From a virus: DNA of 48,431 nucleotides. Within the stretch, counting starts at the first letter, position 1. The number at the start of each line of letters is the position of its first letter. The DNA lies in the IMG/VR virus record IMGVR_UViG_3300000176_000015, positions 1 to 48,431 of that record; one strand, 5' to 3'. The translations under genes were made by a program, and so were the position numbers. Positions 39,318 through 48,135 of this stretch are shown one piece after another. The notes beneath the pieces are model-generated. The model saw nothing but the letters and a program-made list of their open reading frames with translations, was not told where the DNA came from and did no database searches.

Positions 39318-41787
39318 TTGGCGCTCCTTGAGGTTGTGGTGCAGCAGGTGCTGCGGGTTGCGCCGCGGGTTGCGGCATGGATGGTGCGGGTTGCACCATG
39401 TTTGAAATTGCTTCGTGCGTCAGCTTGGCGTTTTCAATGGCAATCTTTGTTTGATTGTCCATGGCGTGCTTTTGCATGTCCGCTTGCAATTTTTGTTGCT
39501 CGTACTGGTGGTTCGCAGCATCGTCTTGAGTCTTGCGCTGAGTCTCTGCCATGCTGGTGTCTTTGACGACCTGTGCATCGGGCGGCAGTTGACCTTGAGC
39601 AGCTTGAGCTTTTTGCTGGGCTTGCTGGATGAGTTTTTGGAAGGCTGGAATGAACTGCTGGAACACTTCCCCCGTGTCAAGTAAGACATGGCCGCCAACG
39701 GTCGTGTAGAGCTTGTCAATGGTTGCTGTGAGCGCTGGATCGTCGTAGTTGTCCACGGGTTTGCCGCGGTTGGCTTTGGCCACATAAGTGTTCGAGCGGT
39801 TCAAGTACCACAGCGTCATGTGTTGCTTGATGTGCTCGATCAAGTTGTTGAGGTAATTTGGATCGGCAAACGGCGACTGACCCAAGAATGGGTTGAGGCC
39901 AAATTGCAAGTGATCTTGGATGTGCGCAATGTGGTCTTGCTGCATGTAAGCATAGGACGGCTGACCTAACAACATGGCGGCGTTCTCATCCGCACTGGTG
40001 CGTTGCTCTGGAGCTGGCGTGTCTTTCATCAACTCGTTGATGTTGGGCACCTTCATCTGCTTCAGGAAACGTGACATGACCGCCTGCATGTTGAACTGGT
40101 CTGGGTGCTTCTCAGCCAGCGCCAACACAGCTTGGTTTTGAGCCATGCGCTGGGTTTCGCTAAAGATGTGCGGGTCAGAGACGGGCACCACGTCGGTGTT
40201 GCGTGAGAAGTCTTCTCGGTTGATTTCCAAATCGGCAACGATCTCACCCTTTTGCATCTCGTCCAAGTGCCAGCGGTTCAAGCGGCAAAGGATTTTGAGC
40301 ACACGGGCTTGGGACTCGTGCAAGCGTGCGTGGATGGCGCTAAACACCGCGGCGCCTTGCTCAATCAGGGCTTGGGTGGTGCCCACGGGTGCGTTGTTGC
40401 TGATGTCGGCAATTTTCTCTTCGCTGGTGCTCACCACGCCTTTGGCGGCCGTGTCCAGCCAGCCAAGCAACTGGAACAGCACTTGGCTGGGCGGGTTGAA
40501 CGGCATAGGCATGGCGATCTGACGAATGTCGTTCACGCCCGGTGCGCCTTCAATTTCCACGATCTGCGTGACGTCAACTTGTTGGCTTTGACCGCTGATC
40601 TTCGCTCCCTTGAGCTTGAGCATGGTCGCCGCGTTGTTGATGTGCGCAGAGTCTAAAAGAGCACGTAAAGAGCCAGTAAGAGCAGCAGATAAGCCACCGA
40701 TAAGATGAGGCAAACCAATAGCATATGCGCCCCTCCAAGGGATAAATTTGAACTCGACGATCCAGTCCAGCTTGGTCATCGTCTTGTCTTGCTCTTCCCA
40801 GTTGCGGTACAAGCCAAGGACTTCGTTGTCCAGTTCGTCCAGCATCAGGATGTAAGGTGCCATCTTGCCTTTGCTGTACTTATCGTCTTCCAGCTCAAGC
40901 CATGTGTAGATGTGGTAAATCTTGCGCACGCCATCTTCGTTGTCTTGGCCATTGCGGCCTTCGATCTTGTTGTTGGCCTGCTCAGGCTTGGTGGGATCAG
41001 GGGCTTGCGTCGAGCGGACAACGTCTACGTCTCTGTACATGCCGCTGGCAATGCGTCGGTTAAACTCCCAATGGGTAATCTCATGCACTTCCGTGGCACG
41101 CTGTGCCGTGTAGAAGTTGCTGGCCGCAAAGGGAATGATCACACGGTCAATTGGCAAAAACTCCACGCATGGACGTTTTTTCTCTTCGTCAAACCACAGC
41201 TTGAAGTATTGTGAGCCGCCCAATGGCAACTGGGTCAGCAACTGCTCTTGCTCGTCACGGAACTCTTCGATCTGCTCGGTGAGTTGCCAGTTCATGAAGT
41301 CACGTTTGCGCTCAGAGCGTTCGGCCTTGATGTCGTCCATCTTGCCAAGAATCTTGGTGCGGACGGGGCCATCTGGCGGGAACATCTCTTTGATGGCGCG
41401 TGCGGCAAAGTCCACACATCCTTCAGCCATGGCGGGGTGCACCACCTTGCTGGCACCCATGAAGGTCGCACCGCCGGGGGCGTCGTTGCCCATGCCAGTA
41501 CGCTTCAGACCCTCTTCATACTTCTTGTCCCGCTCTTCACGTGCGTCTTTGTCTTTCTTGACCAAGTCGGTGTAGCGCATACCCAAAGACGACAAAGCAT
41601 AGTTGTCGTACTCTTCAGCCATGTTGGCGTAGAAGTCTGGGTTCTCTTCGGGGCCTTCTTCTGTGAAGTTAACAATGGCCGAGCCGTCGGGAAGCTCCTC
41701 GATGTCGGTATCAATGTCAGGCATCGTGACATCAGCACTGCCGTCTTCGTTCTCGACGATGTCGGGTTGGTTCAGTTCATCCATCAT
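39307..41787 (-). CDS. Portal protein
   Basis: This 826-aa protein has an acidic N-terminus (1-50), then a portal body with SSLGMRYTDLVKKDKDAREE, ATFMGASKVVHPAMAEGCVDF, CVEFLPIDRVIIPF and IGLPHLIGGLSAALTGSLRALLDS. This order is shared by large podoviral portals. The C-terminal 200 residues are Gln/Ala-rich coiled coil, the likely barrel. As the dodecameric ring at the head vertex it takes DNA from the terminase. The start overlaps the polyvalent gene stop (ATGA). It is larger than typical siphovirus portals because of the barrel. Confidence 0.8.
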   Translation of the reverse strand: MMDELNQPDIVENEDGSADVTMPDIDTDIEELPDGSAIVNFTEEGPEENPDFYANMAEEYDNYALSSLGMRYTDLVKKDKDAREERDKKYEEGLKRTGMGNDAPGGATFMGASKVVHPAMAEGCVDFAARAIKEMFPPDGPVRTKILGKMDDIKAERSERKRDFMNWQLTEQIEEFRDEQEQLLTQLPLGGSQYFKLWFDEEKKRPCVEFLPIDRVIIPFAASNFYTAQRATEVHEITHWEFNRRIASGMYRDVDVVRSTQAPDPTKPEQANNKIEGRNGQDNEDGVRKIYHIYTWLELEDDKYSKGKMAPYILMLDELDNEVLGLYRNWEEQDKTMTKLDWIVEFKFIPWRGAYAIGLPHLIGGLSAALTGSLRALLDSAHINNAATMLKLKGAKISGQSQQVDVTQIVEIEGAPGVNDIRQIAMPMPFNPPSQVLFQLLGWLDTAAKGVVSTSEEKIADISNNAPVGTTQALIEQGAAVFSAIHARLHESQARVLKILCRLNRWHLDEMQKGEIVADLEINREDFSRNTDVVPVSDPHIFSETQRMAQNQAVLALAEKHPDQFNMQAVMSRFLKQMKVPNINELMKDTPAPEQRTSADENAAMLLGQPSYAYMQQDHIAHIQDHLQFGLNPFLGQSPFADPNYLNNLIEHIKQHMTLWYLNRSNTYVAKANRGKPVDNYDDPALTATIDKLYTTVGGHVLLDTGEVFQQFIPAFQKLIQQAQQKAQAAQGQLPPDAQVVKDTSMAETQRKTQDDAANHQYEQQKLQADMQKHAMDNQTKIAIENAKLTHEAISNMVQPAPSMPQPAAQPAAPAAPQPQGAPNGI

Positions 41788-44660
41788 TTAGCCTTCTTCT
41801 TTGAATTTTTTGTTAAAGCAAGACGCATAGTGTCGAGATTATCCTTCACTTTGCCGCCCTTCTTGTGACCTGCTTTTTGCAAGCTGGTCAAAAACTTCTC
41901 GGTGATGTGTTGCGACGGCGTGTTGCGCGTCAAGTCCATAAAGCCCACCTTGCGGCCTTTGGTGTTTTTGATGTGCTCATGAAACTCTGGCAGCATCAAT
42001 TCTTTGGGTACTGGGTGGAACATCTCGCCCAAGTCTTCGCCGTGCAAGATGTGGGGGAAGGCTGGGTGAATCTCAGGTTGATACGAACGCAAGCCGCTCA
42101 ACTGAAACAAGCGTGGCCCAATAGCGTGGGTTGGTGCACCCAACAACTCAGGTTCGGTTGTATCGGCCACGGTCTTGTCGTAGTCAATGATTTGGCCTTT
42201 CTTGCCGCCAACACCCAATCCGCCCATCAAGTTTGCCATCTCACGACGTTGATCAAATGTCTTGAGGTTTTTGAAAAAGTTTTTGTTGGCAATGTTGTCG
42301 TTGCCTTCAAAGTAGCGGTTGCCTTCATTGTCTGTGAACATAGCCAGCTTGGCATTGATGGCATCACGCAACTCGGGCGTCATCTTGCCTGCTTTGATGG
42401 CGGCTTTGAACTGCTTGAGCAACATGTCAAACACCATTTGGTTTGATGTGTGTTGGTTTGGAGCGCCGAGCAAGGTTGACCAAAGCACATCGCCTTCAGG
42501 GTGCGCTCTGGTTGCATTCACCAACTTGCTGGCTGCCGATGGATGGTTGACGCCCCATGCCAAGCCAGCGTAGTCAGGATCAACGTGCTGCAATGATGAA
42601 AAGCCCGGACCACCCAAAAAGCCTTCGCCAACCTTGGTGCGGTCAGCTTGTGTCACCTTGAGATGTTTACCTTCATGCTGGCCAAGCACCTCAGACGCTT
42701 TTTTTGCTACGGGCTTGTATTTGGGCGACAACATTATGCGCATCTCTTCAACCGATGGCTGGCCACCCTTTGCCAAACCTTGAGGCTGCTGGGGCGGTGT
42801 CATGGCGTTCATGGCCTGCCCTTGGCGTGTCATCTGCAAGATGTTGCTGGGCGGCTGCTGTGCGGGGCTGGATGCGCCTGCACTAGGTGGCTGGCCGCCT
42901 TGCTGTGGTTGATTCTTGGTTGGGTCGAGGTTGGGCTGGGCTTGCATCAGTTGCATACCCGGCTGCATGGCATTCATGTCTACACCGCCCATGCCGTCTT
43001 GGCCGCCTTCGTTCACATACACCTTGGTGTCAAGCTGTGGCGCTTCTTGTGCGCCAACTGACTTGAGGTCGGACGCTGGCACAGCAAACTTGTTTTCCAT
43101 CAGCGCTGTGCGCATTTGATTGATTGATGGTTGCACTGTGCCTCCTATGGCTTTGTGGATCATGCCGCCTTCTTTGTACAGTGGCAGACCGTTTTTGAGA
43201 ATGTCTTGACGCATTGGCTCGGTGATAGGGAAGTGATGCAAATGAGTTCCGATTTCTTTTGCGGCTTGAGGGCTTTGTTTCAAAAATTCATCCCAATTTG
43301 TTCTTCCTTGGACATACTCTTCACCGCCGGGGTATCCAAGAACTTTGGTTGAGTCCTTGGATGGCATTGGAACTTTCATGACCCCAGTCTTCACGCCGTG
43401 CTTCTTGCCGATGGCGTTGAGAATATTGGGAACCTTTTTGTCGTAGAACGCCTTCATGCCTTCGCCGCCCATTTGAAGTTGTTCACCTTCTAAAAAATGA
43501 TGATCTCCAACTTTTGGAGCTTTCAAAAGTCTTTCTGCGGCTTCTTTACCAATCAATTCAGAGATACGTTCAGGCGTGACACCCCGTTCATTCATGACCG
43601 TTTCTCTGTTTGGTTTAAATGCTTGGAATCTTTGCTCTTCAGGATGGTAAGCAACCATGCCAACATGCTTGGCCAAGCTATACCGATCAGCTTGCACGTC
43701 GCCGGGCGTCACCACCAAGCCGTGGTAGCCCTTCTCGGCTGCATGGTGCATCAAGCGTTTGAGCGCCATCTCTTCCCAGTTCTTTTTGAATGGGGCGTCT
43801 GGCACTTTGTCTTCTTGTAATCGTGCAGACACTTTATCAATGATTTGCCTATCTGTGCCAAAACGATTAGTTCCAGTCCATACAGGTTTGCCATCTTGGT
43901 TATACACGATAACTTCGTTTGGCTCATAAGGATTTGGCGACTTTACGCTCCAGCCTTCGGTGCTTGTGTTGCCCTTGTAACCCTTCTCACGCCCTTGTTG
44001 GTGCCAGTCCGACTGCAACTCTTCAAGGTGCAACAACTTCTCACCGTTAGGACCAGTGCGATCTTTGAGGCGCATACTGGCTAAGATGCCGGGTTCGCCA
44101 CCAAAGTGCTGAGACACGCCGGGGAATTCATCTCCGCCTTTGGGAGCTTTGATCAGCATCTCTCGGTAACGCTCTCCGCCTGGCAATGTGTACTGGTCAT
44201 GGGCAGTTGGGTTTTGATTCAGGTCTGAGTATGTGTTGCGCCATATCTGATCCCAAATGGTTGGACGGTTTCTTTTGATGTTGTTGGCGTAACCTTCCAG
44301 CTCTTGCTCAATTTCCTTCTTGCTATAACCCTGAGACTTCAGCTCTTCAGCTTCGGTCTTTTCAAGTTTTTTCCTAACCGCCTTTTCGACATCGTCGGCG
44401 GTTGGATTTTTCAAAATCTTTTCACGGATGGCTGGCGCTGGCTTGGCCGCCAAGTGGGTCAAGAACTCTTCATGCGTCATGCGTGGCGCATTCATCAAGC
44501 CTTCAAGGTTGCGCTCCTTCAGCTCGGTTGGCTTGACGCCGGGCAACGCCATCAGCTCTTTCAAGAACTCTGAGCCTGTGCCCACTTTACGCTTGAGCGC
44601 CTTGGCGGCCATGTCCATTGCCGAGTAAAACGGCTTGCCTTTTCCGACGAGGTCTTTCAT
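41784..44660 (-). CDS. Large polyvalent protein (958 aa)
   Basis: This 958-aa protein begins with helices like SAMDMAAKALKRK and MALPGVKPTELKE. The conserved polyvalent core follows: YREMLIKAPKG, SQHFGGEPGILASMRLKDR, LLHLEELQSDWHQQGREKGY and YHGLVVTPGDVQADRY. Its middle and second half are Gln/Pro-rich with repeated GG-containing motifs (AIGGTVQPSINQMRTAL, AKGGQPSVEEMRIML, KKGGKVKDNLDTMRLAL at the very end). Polyvalent proteins are thought to be injected with phage DNA to act on the host. No clear catalytic centre is read here. Start overlaps the ART gene stop (ATGA). Confidence 0.68.
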   Translation of the reverse strand: MKDLVGKGKPFYSAMDMAAKALKRKVGTGSEFLKELMALPGVKPTELKERNLEGLMNAPRMTHEEFLTHLAAKPAPAIREKILKNPTADDVEKAVRKKLEKTEAEELKSQGYSKKEIEQELEGYANNIKRNRPTIWDQIWRNTYSDLNQNPTAHDQYTLPGGERYREMLIKAPKGGDEFPGVSQHFGGEPGILASMRLKDRTGPNGEKLLHLEELQSDWHQQGREKGYKGNTSTEGWSVKSPNPYEPNEVIVYNQDGKPVWTGTNRFGTDRQIIDKVSARLQEDKVPDAPFKKNWEEMALKRLMHHAAEKGYHGLVVTPGDVQADRYSLAKHVGMVAYHPEEQRFQAFKPNRETVMNERGVTPERISELIGKEAAERLLKAPKVGDHHFLEGEQLQMGGEGMKAFYDKKVPNILNAIGKKHGVKTGVMKVPMPSKDSTKVLGYPGGEEYVQGRTNWDEFLKQSPQAAKEIGTHLHHFPITEPMRQDILKNGLPLYKEGGMIHKAIGGTVQPSINQMRTALMENKFAVPASDLKSVGAQEAPQLDTKVYVNEGGQDGMGGVDMNAMQPGMQLMQAQPNLDPTKNQPQQGGQPPSAGASSPAQQPPSNILQMTRQGQAMNAMTPPQQPQGLAKGGQPSVEEMRIMLSPKYKPVAKKASEVLGQHEGKHLKVTQADRTKVGEGFLGGPGFSSLQHVDPDYAGLAWGVNHPSAASKLVNATRAHPEGDVLWSTLLGAPNQHTSNQMVFDMLLKQFKAAIKAGKMTPELRDAINAKLAMFTDNEGNRYFEGNDNIANKNFFKNLKTFDQRREMANLMGGLGVGGKKGQIIDYDKTVADTTEPELLGAPTHAIGPRLFQLSGLRSYQPEIHPAFPHILHGEDLGEMFHPVPKELMLPEFHEHIKNTKGRKVGFMDLTRNTPSQHITEKFLTSLQKAGHKKGGKVKDNLDTMRLALTKNSKKKAK

Positions 44661-45427
44661 AGTGGGCGCTCTTCTATTTCAAGGTGATGGGCGTGGGTGA
44701 CTGAGCCACCATTTGCGGCAAGCAAATGAGTTTCGTGCTCTCTTGCTGGATCAAATGCTGCGAATCGTGAACGCATGTGCGAAGGATCAAACGTAACTGC
44801 GGTTTGCATCTCAGGACGATAGACACCTTTGTCGCCACGCTCTCTGTGGCTATTGATGGTGTTGATGTCAAACCGAGACATGCCTTTGTGAGATGCGGAT
44901 TTCAACAACAATGGGATTATGTTTGGTGCGCTTTTTTCACCAGCTCGTTTCTTATTGTCTTCGGCATAGCGAGATGCAGTTCGTGGATGGGTGGTTGAGA
45001 ACACACCTTTCACTACTTTAGTGCGCTCTGGATCAAGTGATTCAATGTCTGGATGATCTGTGCCGTGGAATGTTTCCAAGTCAAAACCCATTGCTTTGGC
45101 TCGGTCTGCCGCCGTGTTGTGCTCATGTAACCCAAGCATTTTGATTGCATTCAATCTTGCTTTTTCATGTGCATCCGCATAAGGATACTGTCCGCCCTTG
45201 TTCATCAGCGCAAGTCGCATGGCGTCGATGTTCCCGCCGTCGGCTTTCTTTGGCATCCAATTGGGATTGGGTTGAATGACTGGCGTGTACTGGCGATCAG
45301 TTTGCCGTGAATACTGAGCGTCCTGCTTGGCTTTTTCAGCAGCTTGCTGGCGAAGTATGTCAAGTTTTGCCGCAATGTCTGGTGGTGGTGTGGCCATGTC
45401 AACCTCAATGGGGGAAATTGCCGTCAT
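44657..45427 (-). CDS. ADP-ribosyltransferase-like (ART-PolyVal type) protein
   Basis: This 256-aa protein has a helical N-terminus with KKADGGNIDAMRLALMNKGG at about residues 60-79. The ART-like core reads ETFHGTDHPDIESLD, VFSTTHPRTASRYAED, YRPEMQTAVTFDPSHMRSRF and AAFDPAREHETHLLAANGG. The HGT near the start, FST strand and RSRFAAFDP ending fit ART domains of polyvalent phage proteins, which modify host proteins with NAD. The catalytic Glu is not certain. Start 45427 (AAGG) or 45397 (GAGG) are both possible. It is coupled to the polyvalent gene that follows. Confidence 0.65.
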   Translation of the reverse strand: MTAISPIEVDMATPPPDIAAKLDILRQQAAEKAKQDAQYSRQTDRQYTPVIQPNPNWMPKKADGGNIDAMRLALMNKGGQYPYADAHEKARLNAIKMLGLHEHNTAADRAKAMGFDLETFHGTDHPDIESLDPERTKVVKGVFSTTHPRTASRYAEDNKKRAGEKSAPNIIPLLLKSASHKGMSRFDINTINSHRERGDKGVYRPEMQTAVTFDPSHMRSRFAAFDPAREHETHLLAANGGSVTHAHHLEIEERPL

Positions 45428-45485
45428 TATGCCTTCGCACGCCCTGTACGTCTACAGCAAGGTGTTGTAAGTTTCATGCAAGTTT

Positions 45486-45502
45486 GCTCGGTTCAACCGA
45501 CT
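45486..45502. repeat. 17-bp palindrome, copy 5 (one arm imperfect), over terL stop
   Basis: GCTCGGTTCAACCGACT: the 13-bp core TCGGTTCAACCGA (45488-45500) is perfect. It overlaps the TAG stop of the large terminase gene (45501-45503), so most of it is untranslated. That argues for a DNA or RNA role. Confidence 0.85.
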
Positions 45503-46940
45503 AAACGGCATATGGGTTGGTCAACTGGGAGCGCTTGTTGAAGTCCAAGGCGTCGATGACGTCCTCTGGATCGTAGTCGTCCCGTGGTGGTGCGTCGATG
45601 CTGATCCAGCCACCATCACGCAGGTATCTCAAGCCTTGGCTGATGCAGTCTACGAACTCGTCGTGTATTGTGCCTTCGGGGAATGAGCATATCTGGCTGA
45701 CCATGCCCTCCGCCCAGTCACGCACGAATCCCTTCTTGACGCCAGACTCTGGCACCCACACACGGCCAGCTCTGATGATGTTGGCCACGATGGACAGCCG
45801 CTGTATCTTGTCAGCCCTGCCGGGGTTGTAGGCATGGACGGGCAAGTGGGCTTGGTGCAAGTCTTGGATCAGGCTGATGCCTGCGCTCTTGTCCTCCACC
45901 AGCAGCAAGTCCACGCGCTTTTTGTTCTTGCCTTCGCCGTACACCACCTCGTACTCGTCGATGACCTTTGGCCGCAACTGTGGGTATTGCAGGTGCTCTT
46001 GCCAGCAGTCGAGGATGATGACACACATCCCGCCGTCCAATGGCTTGAACACGCCCATGGTGATGCAGCCAGTCGGGTCGTTGTGCGTCTTGTCCGATGT
46101 GGCGCAGTCGTAGCTCTGGATGATGTACTCCAGTTTGGGGAAGGGTTTGCCGTCTGGCCAGAGCCTGAACCATTCACGCTTAACGATGCCGCCCTCTTCG
46201 GGGTCAATGATCTCGGCGTGAATCTCCTGCCGACCGAGCTTGGTGCCCTCGTACTGGAGAATCTGCTGTTGGAAGCTGGGCGCAAGGTTGGCGATGTTGA
46301 CGTAAGTCGAGGCTTTGGTCACCACGACGTCCTTGCCCTCTCTGTCCAACAAGTCCATAATCAATGGTTTGGGCTTTGGCGTGGTGGAGCACAGTATCTT
46401 GGTGCCACGCTTACCCTTCAGACGCACAGAGAACTGGATCATGTCCCATGTCTCTTGCAGGTAGTCCCATGCCGCCAGCTCGTCCAGCCATGCCCCGTGG
46501 TACTGACCACCACGGTGGCGCTCAGGCTCTGAGGCCGGCACGCCGGTGATGATGGAGCCATTCCACAGCTTGATCTGGTGCAAGCTCTTGTTGTAGTCGA
46601 GGATCAATGCGGAGGGGATCACAGCCAGCAGGCCAGACTCACCCTCAAAGCAGGTGTTGCGCAGGTCCATCGATGTTGGCGCTGATACCAACCATCGTGT
46701 GTTGGGCTCACTTGCGGCCCAGTAGCCCAGAGTCTCGGCTGAGGTGCGTGTCTTGCCTGATCCACGGCCTCCCAGCATCAACCAGATATTCCACCAGTCG
46801 CCTGGTGGTTCAAGCTGGAACTTGTGTGCCTTGGTGTTCCACTTGGCACGCCATTGGATCGTTAGTTGTTGGCGTGGGTCAAGCTTCTTGAACCGCTCTC
46901 TGGTGTCTGGGTCTTTCAGTAGCTCTACAACCGTGCTCAT
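45501..46940 (-). CDS. terL: Terminase large subunit
   Basis: This 479-aa protein has Walker A GGRGSGKT (residues 57-64), Walker B WLDELAA with Asp153 and Glu154, and coupling motif LCSTTPKPKP. A RuvC-like nuclease follows, with DCATSDK, LLLVEDKSAG and HDEFVDCIS carrying the metal-binding acids. It should pump DNA into the prohead and cut concatemers. Its ATG overlaps the stop of the 103-aa gene (ATGA). The stop TAG overlaps palindrome copy 5. Confidence 0.92.
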   Translation of the reverse strand: MSTVVELLKDPDTRERFKKLDPRQQLTIQWRAKWNTKAHKFQLEPPGDWWNIWLMLGGRGSGKTRTSAETLGYWAASEPNTRWLVSAPTSMDLRNTCFEGESGLLAVIPSALILDYNKSLHQIKLWNGSIITGVPASEPERHRGGQYHGAWLDELAAWDYLQETWDMIQFSVRLKGKRGTKILCSTTPKPKPLIMDLLDREGKDVVVTKASTYVNIANLAPSFQQQILQYEGTKLGRQEIHAEIIDPEEGGIVKREWFRLWPDGKPFPKLEYIIQSYDCATSDKTHNDPTGCITMGVFKPLDGGMCVIILDCWQEHLQYPQLRPKVIDEYEVVYGEGKNKKRVDLLLVEDKSAGISLIQDLHQAHLPVHAYNPGRADKIQRLSIVANIIRAGRVWVPESGVKKGFVRDWAEGMVSQICSFPEGTIHDEFVDCISQGLRYLRDGGWISIDAPPRDDYDPEDVIDALDFNKRSQLTNPYAV

Positions 46941-47248
46941 AGGGGCTTGATAAGGGCGTAGGGCTCGTTGGTGCGCTTCTGGGTGCGCTCCATGGCATTG
47001 AGGTCTTCCAGCACCTCTTTGTGCACCAGCTCAAGGTCGTGAACCATCAGGTAGCTGTCGATCACATTGAACTTCTTGACCTCCCACATGATGCGCGGAG
47101 CCATGTGCAGGCGCACTCGTAGACGGTAGGTGGTGGCTGTCTGGGTTGCGAAGTCATACCAAGCCCACAGCATGCGAAAGCCGCCCGGTGCCCGGCTGAA
47201 GTTGAGCCCTAGCTTGATGTGATGTCCTTCGGGTGTGTGATGGATCAT
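46937..47248 (-). CDS. Hypothetical protein between terminase subunits (103 aa)
   Basis: This 103-aa protein begins MIHHTPEGHHIKLGLNFSRAPG and has FRMLWAWYDFATQTATTYRLRV as a beta-rich core, then a helical end (LELVHKEVLEDLNAMERTQ). No family recognised. Position between both terminase subunits suggests a packaging role. Its stop overlaps the terL start. Confidence 0.6.
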   Translation of the reverse strand: MIHHTPEGHHIKLGLNFSRAPGGFRMLWAWYDFATQTATTYRLRVRLHMAPRIMWEVKKFNVIDSYLMVHDLELVHKEVLEDLNAMERTQKRTNEPYALIKPL

Positions 47249-47251
47249 GGC

Positions 47252-47614
47252 TTACTCCTGCTCTTGGCGACTCATTGCATAGTGCTTGAGGAGCTCGTCA
47301 AACAGATCGAACTCGCCTTCCAGCTTGATCGGTGCCTCTGGGTCGCCTGCCACTTCCATGCGTGCCAGCTTGGGCACATGGTACTCAACCACGCTCTGGA
47401 ACATGTCGAAGGCTTTGGCTGGGTTTGGTGGGACGATAAACTTCTCTTCACCAGTCTCAGGGTCAATCGCCTTCACACCGTCTGCAACCCTATCGAGCCA
47501 TTCAGTGAGCCTGTGAGCGTTTCCGTCCACGAAGGTAGCTATGGCCTGCCGAGCTTCCGATGTGGCCTTGTTGGGGCTTCCAGCCGGTCTCCCGGCCCCT
47601 TTCTTAGCAGTCAT
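47252..47614 (-). CDS. terS: Probable terminase small subunit
   Basis: This 120-aa protein begins MTAKKGAGRPAGSPNKATSE, the GRPxGSPNK start frequent in phage small terminase subunits. A helical body (FVDGNAHRLTEWLDRVADG) and an acidic helical end follow. Small size and position shortly before terL fit a DNA-recognition subunit. AGGAGGGAGT precedes the start, and a 25-aa ORF overlaps it upstream. The lack of a clear HTH leaves some doubt. Confidence 0.65.
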   Translation of the reverse strand: MTAKKGAGRPAGSPNKATSEARQAIATFVDGNAHRLTEWLDRVADGVKAIDPETGEEKFIVPPNPAKAFDMFQSVVEYHVPKLARMEVAGDPEAPIKLEGEFDLFDELLKHYAMSRQEQE

Positions 47615-47688
47615 ACTCCCTCCTGAATATTTTTAAATTGTTTATTCAGTAAGTTAGTTGACACTAACATGTATTTCTCTCTGGTCAT
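47611..47688 (-). CDS. 25-aa ORF coupled to small terminase
   Basis: ATG 47686-47688 follows AAAGGACTGAAAT. The peptide begins MTREKYMLVSTNLLNK and ends IQEGV. Its stop overlaps the small terminase ATG as ATGA, which supports real translation or a leader role. No family recognised. Confidence 0.4.
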   Translation of the reverse strand: MTREKYMLVSTNLLNKQFKNIQEGV

Positions 47689-47735
47689 ATTTCAGTCCTT
47701 TCGCACATTCGTTTCAGTGCATTGTGAGCTGGAGT

Positions 47736-47927
47736 TTAACCTGAAGTTGTGGTTCTTGGGAAGACGCTGTCGATGTCGGCTTGCATGGCCTCTATGCCTT
47801 GCGGCGTGCCTTGCATTCGATAGACGGGTTCTCCTCCCATTTTGTCGTCTGTCTTGTATAGGCGGATTGCGTATTGGTTGCCAAATACCAGCTCAATGAA
47901 CCGTGGGGGTGTTTTATCTTGTGTCAT
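47736..47927 (-). CDS. Small hypothetical protein (63 aa)
   Basis: This 63-aa protein is read from MTQDKTPPRFIEL, as ATGGAGAAAGCA supplies its RBS and the ATG overlaps the previous stop (ATGA). FGNQYAIRLYKTDD and QAMQADIDSVF-like helical end suggest a small folded protein. About 47 bases between its stop and the 25-aa ORF hold no other clear gene. Function unknown. Confidence 0.6.
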   Translation of the reverse strand: MTQDKTPPRFIELVFGNQYAIRLYKTDDKMGGEPVYRMQGTPQGIEAMQADIDSVFPRTTTSG

Positions 47928-48133
47928 TGCTTTCTCCATTTGAGTGCTCTTGCGCGGCCACGAACTCCTCGGCGTTTGGACAGAACTTTTGGTGTGTACC
48001 AAACAATCTGTGTTTTTAATTCTTCAAGAGCCATGTTCACTGCTTCGCCAGTGTGTTTCATAGCTTTGGCCAATGACTCTGCAAATGTTCCAGCAATCTC
48101 TGCCGTCTCATCGTCATACATGATGATGTTCAT
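47924..48133 (-). CDS. Small hypothetical protein (69 aa)
   Basis: This 69-aa protein is read from MNIIMYDDETAEIAGTFAE, with TTGGAGTGACC upstream, two bases after the 85-aa gene. It has a helical middle (SLAKAMKHTGEAVNMALEEL) and a basic end (KRRGVRGRARALKW). Function unknown. Confidence 0.6.
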   Translation of the reverse strand: MNIIMYDDETAEIAGTFAESLAKAMKHTGEAVNMALEELKTQIVWYTPKVLSKRRGVRGRARALKWRKQ

Positions 48134-48135
48134 GG

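Noticed and set aside
47659-47691. TTGACA on the plus strand as a promoter before the small terminase
   Set aside because: The nearest -10-like sequence is at poor spacing and it would transcribe antisense to the late genes.
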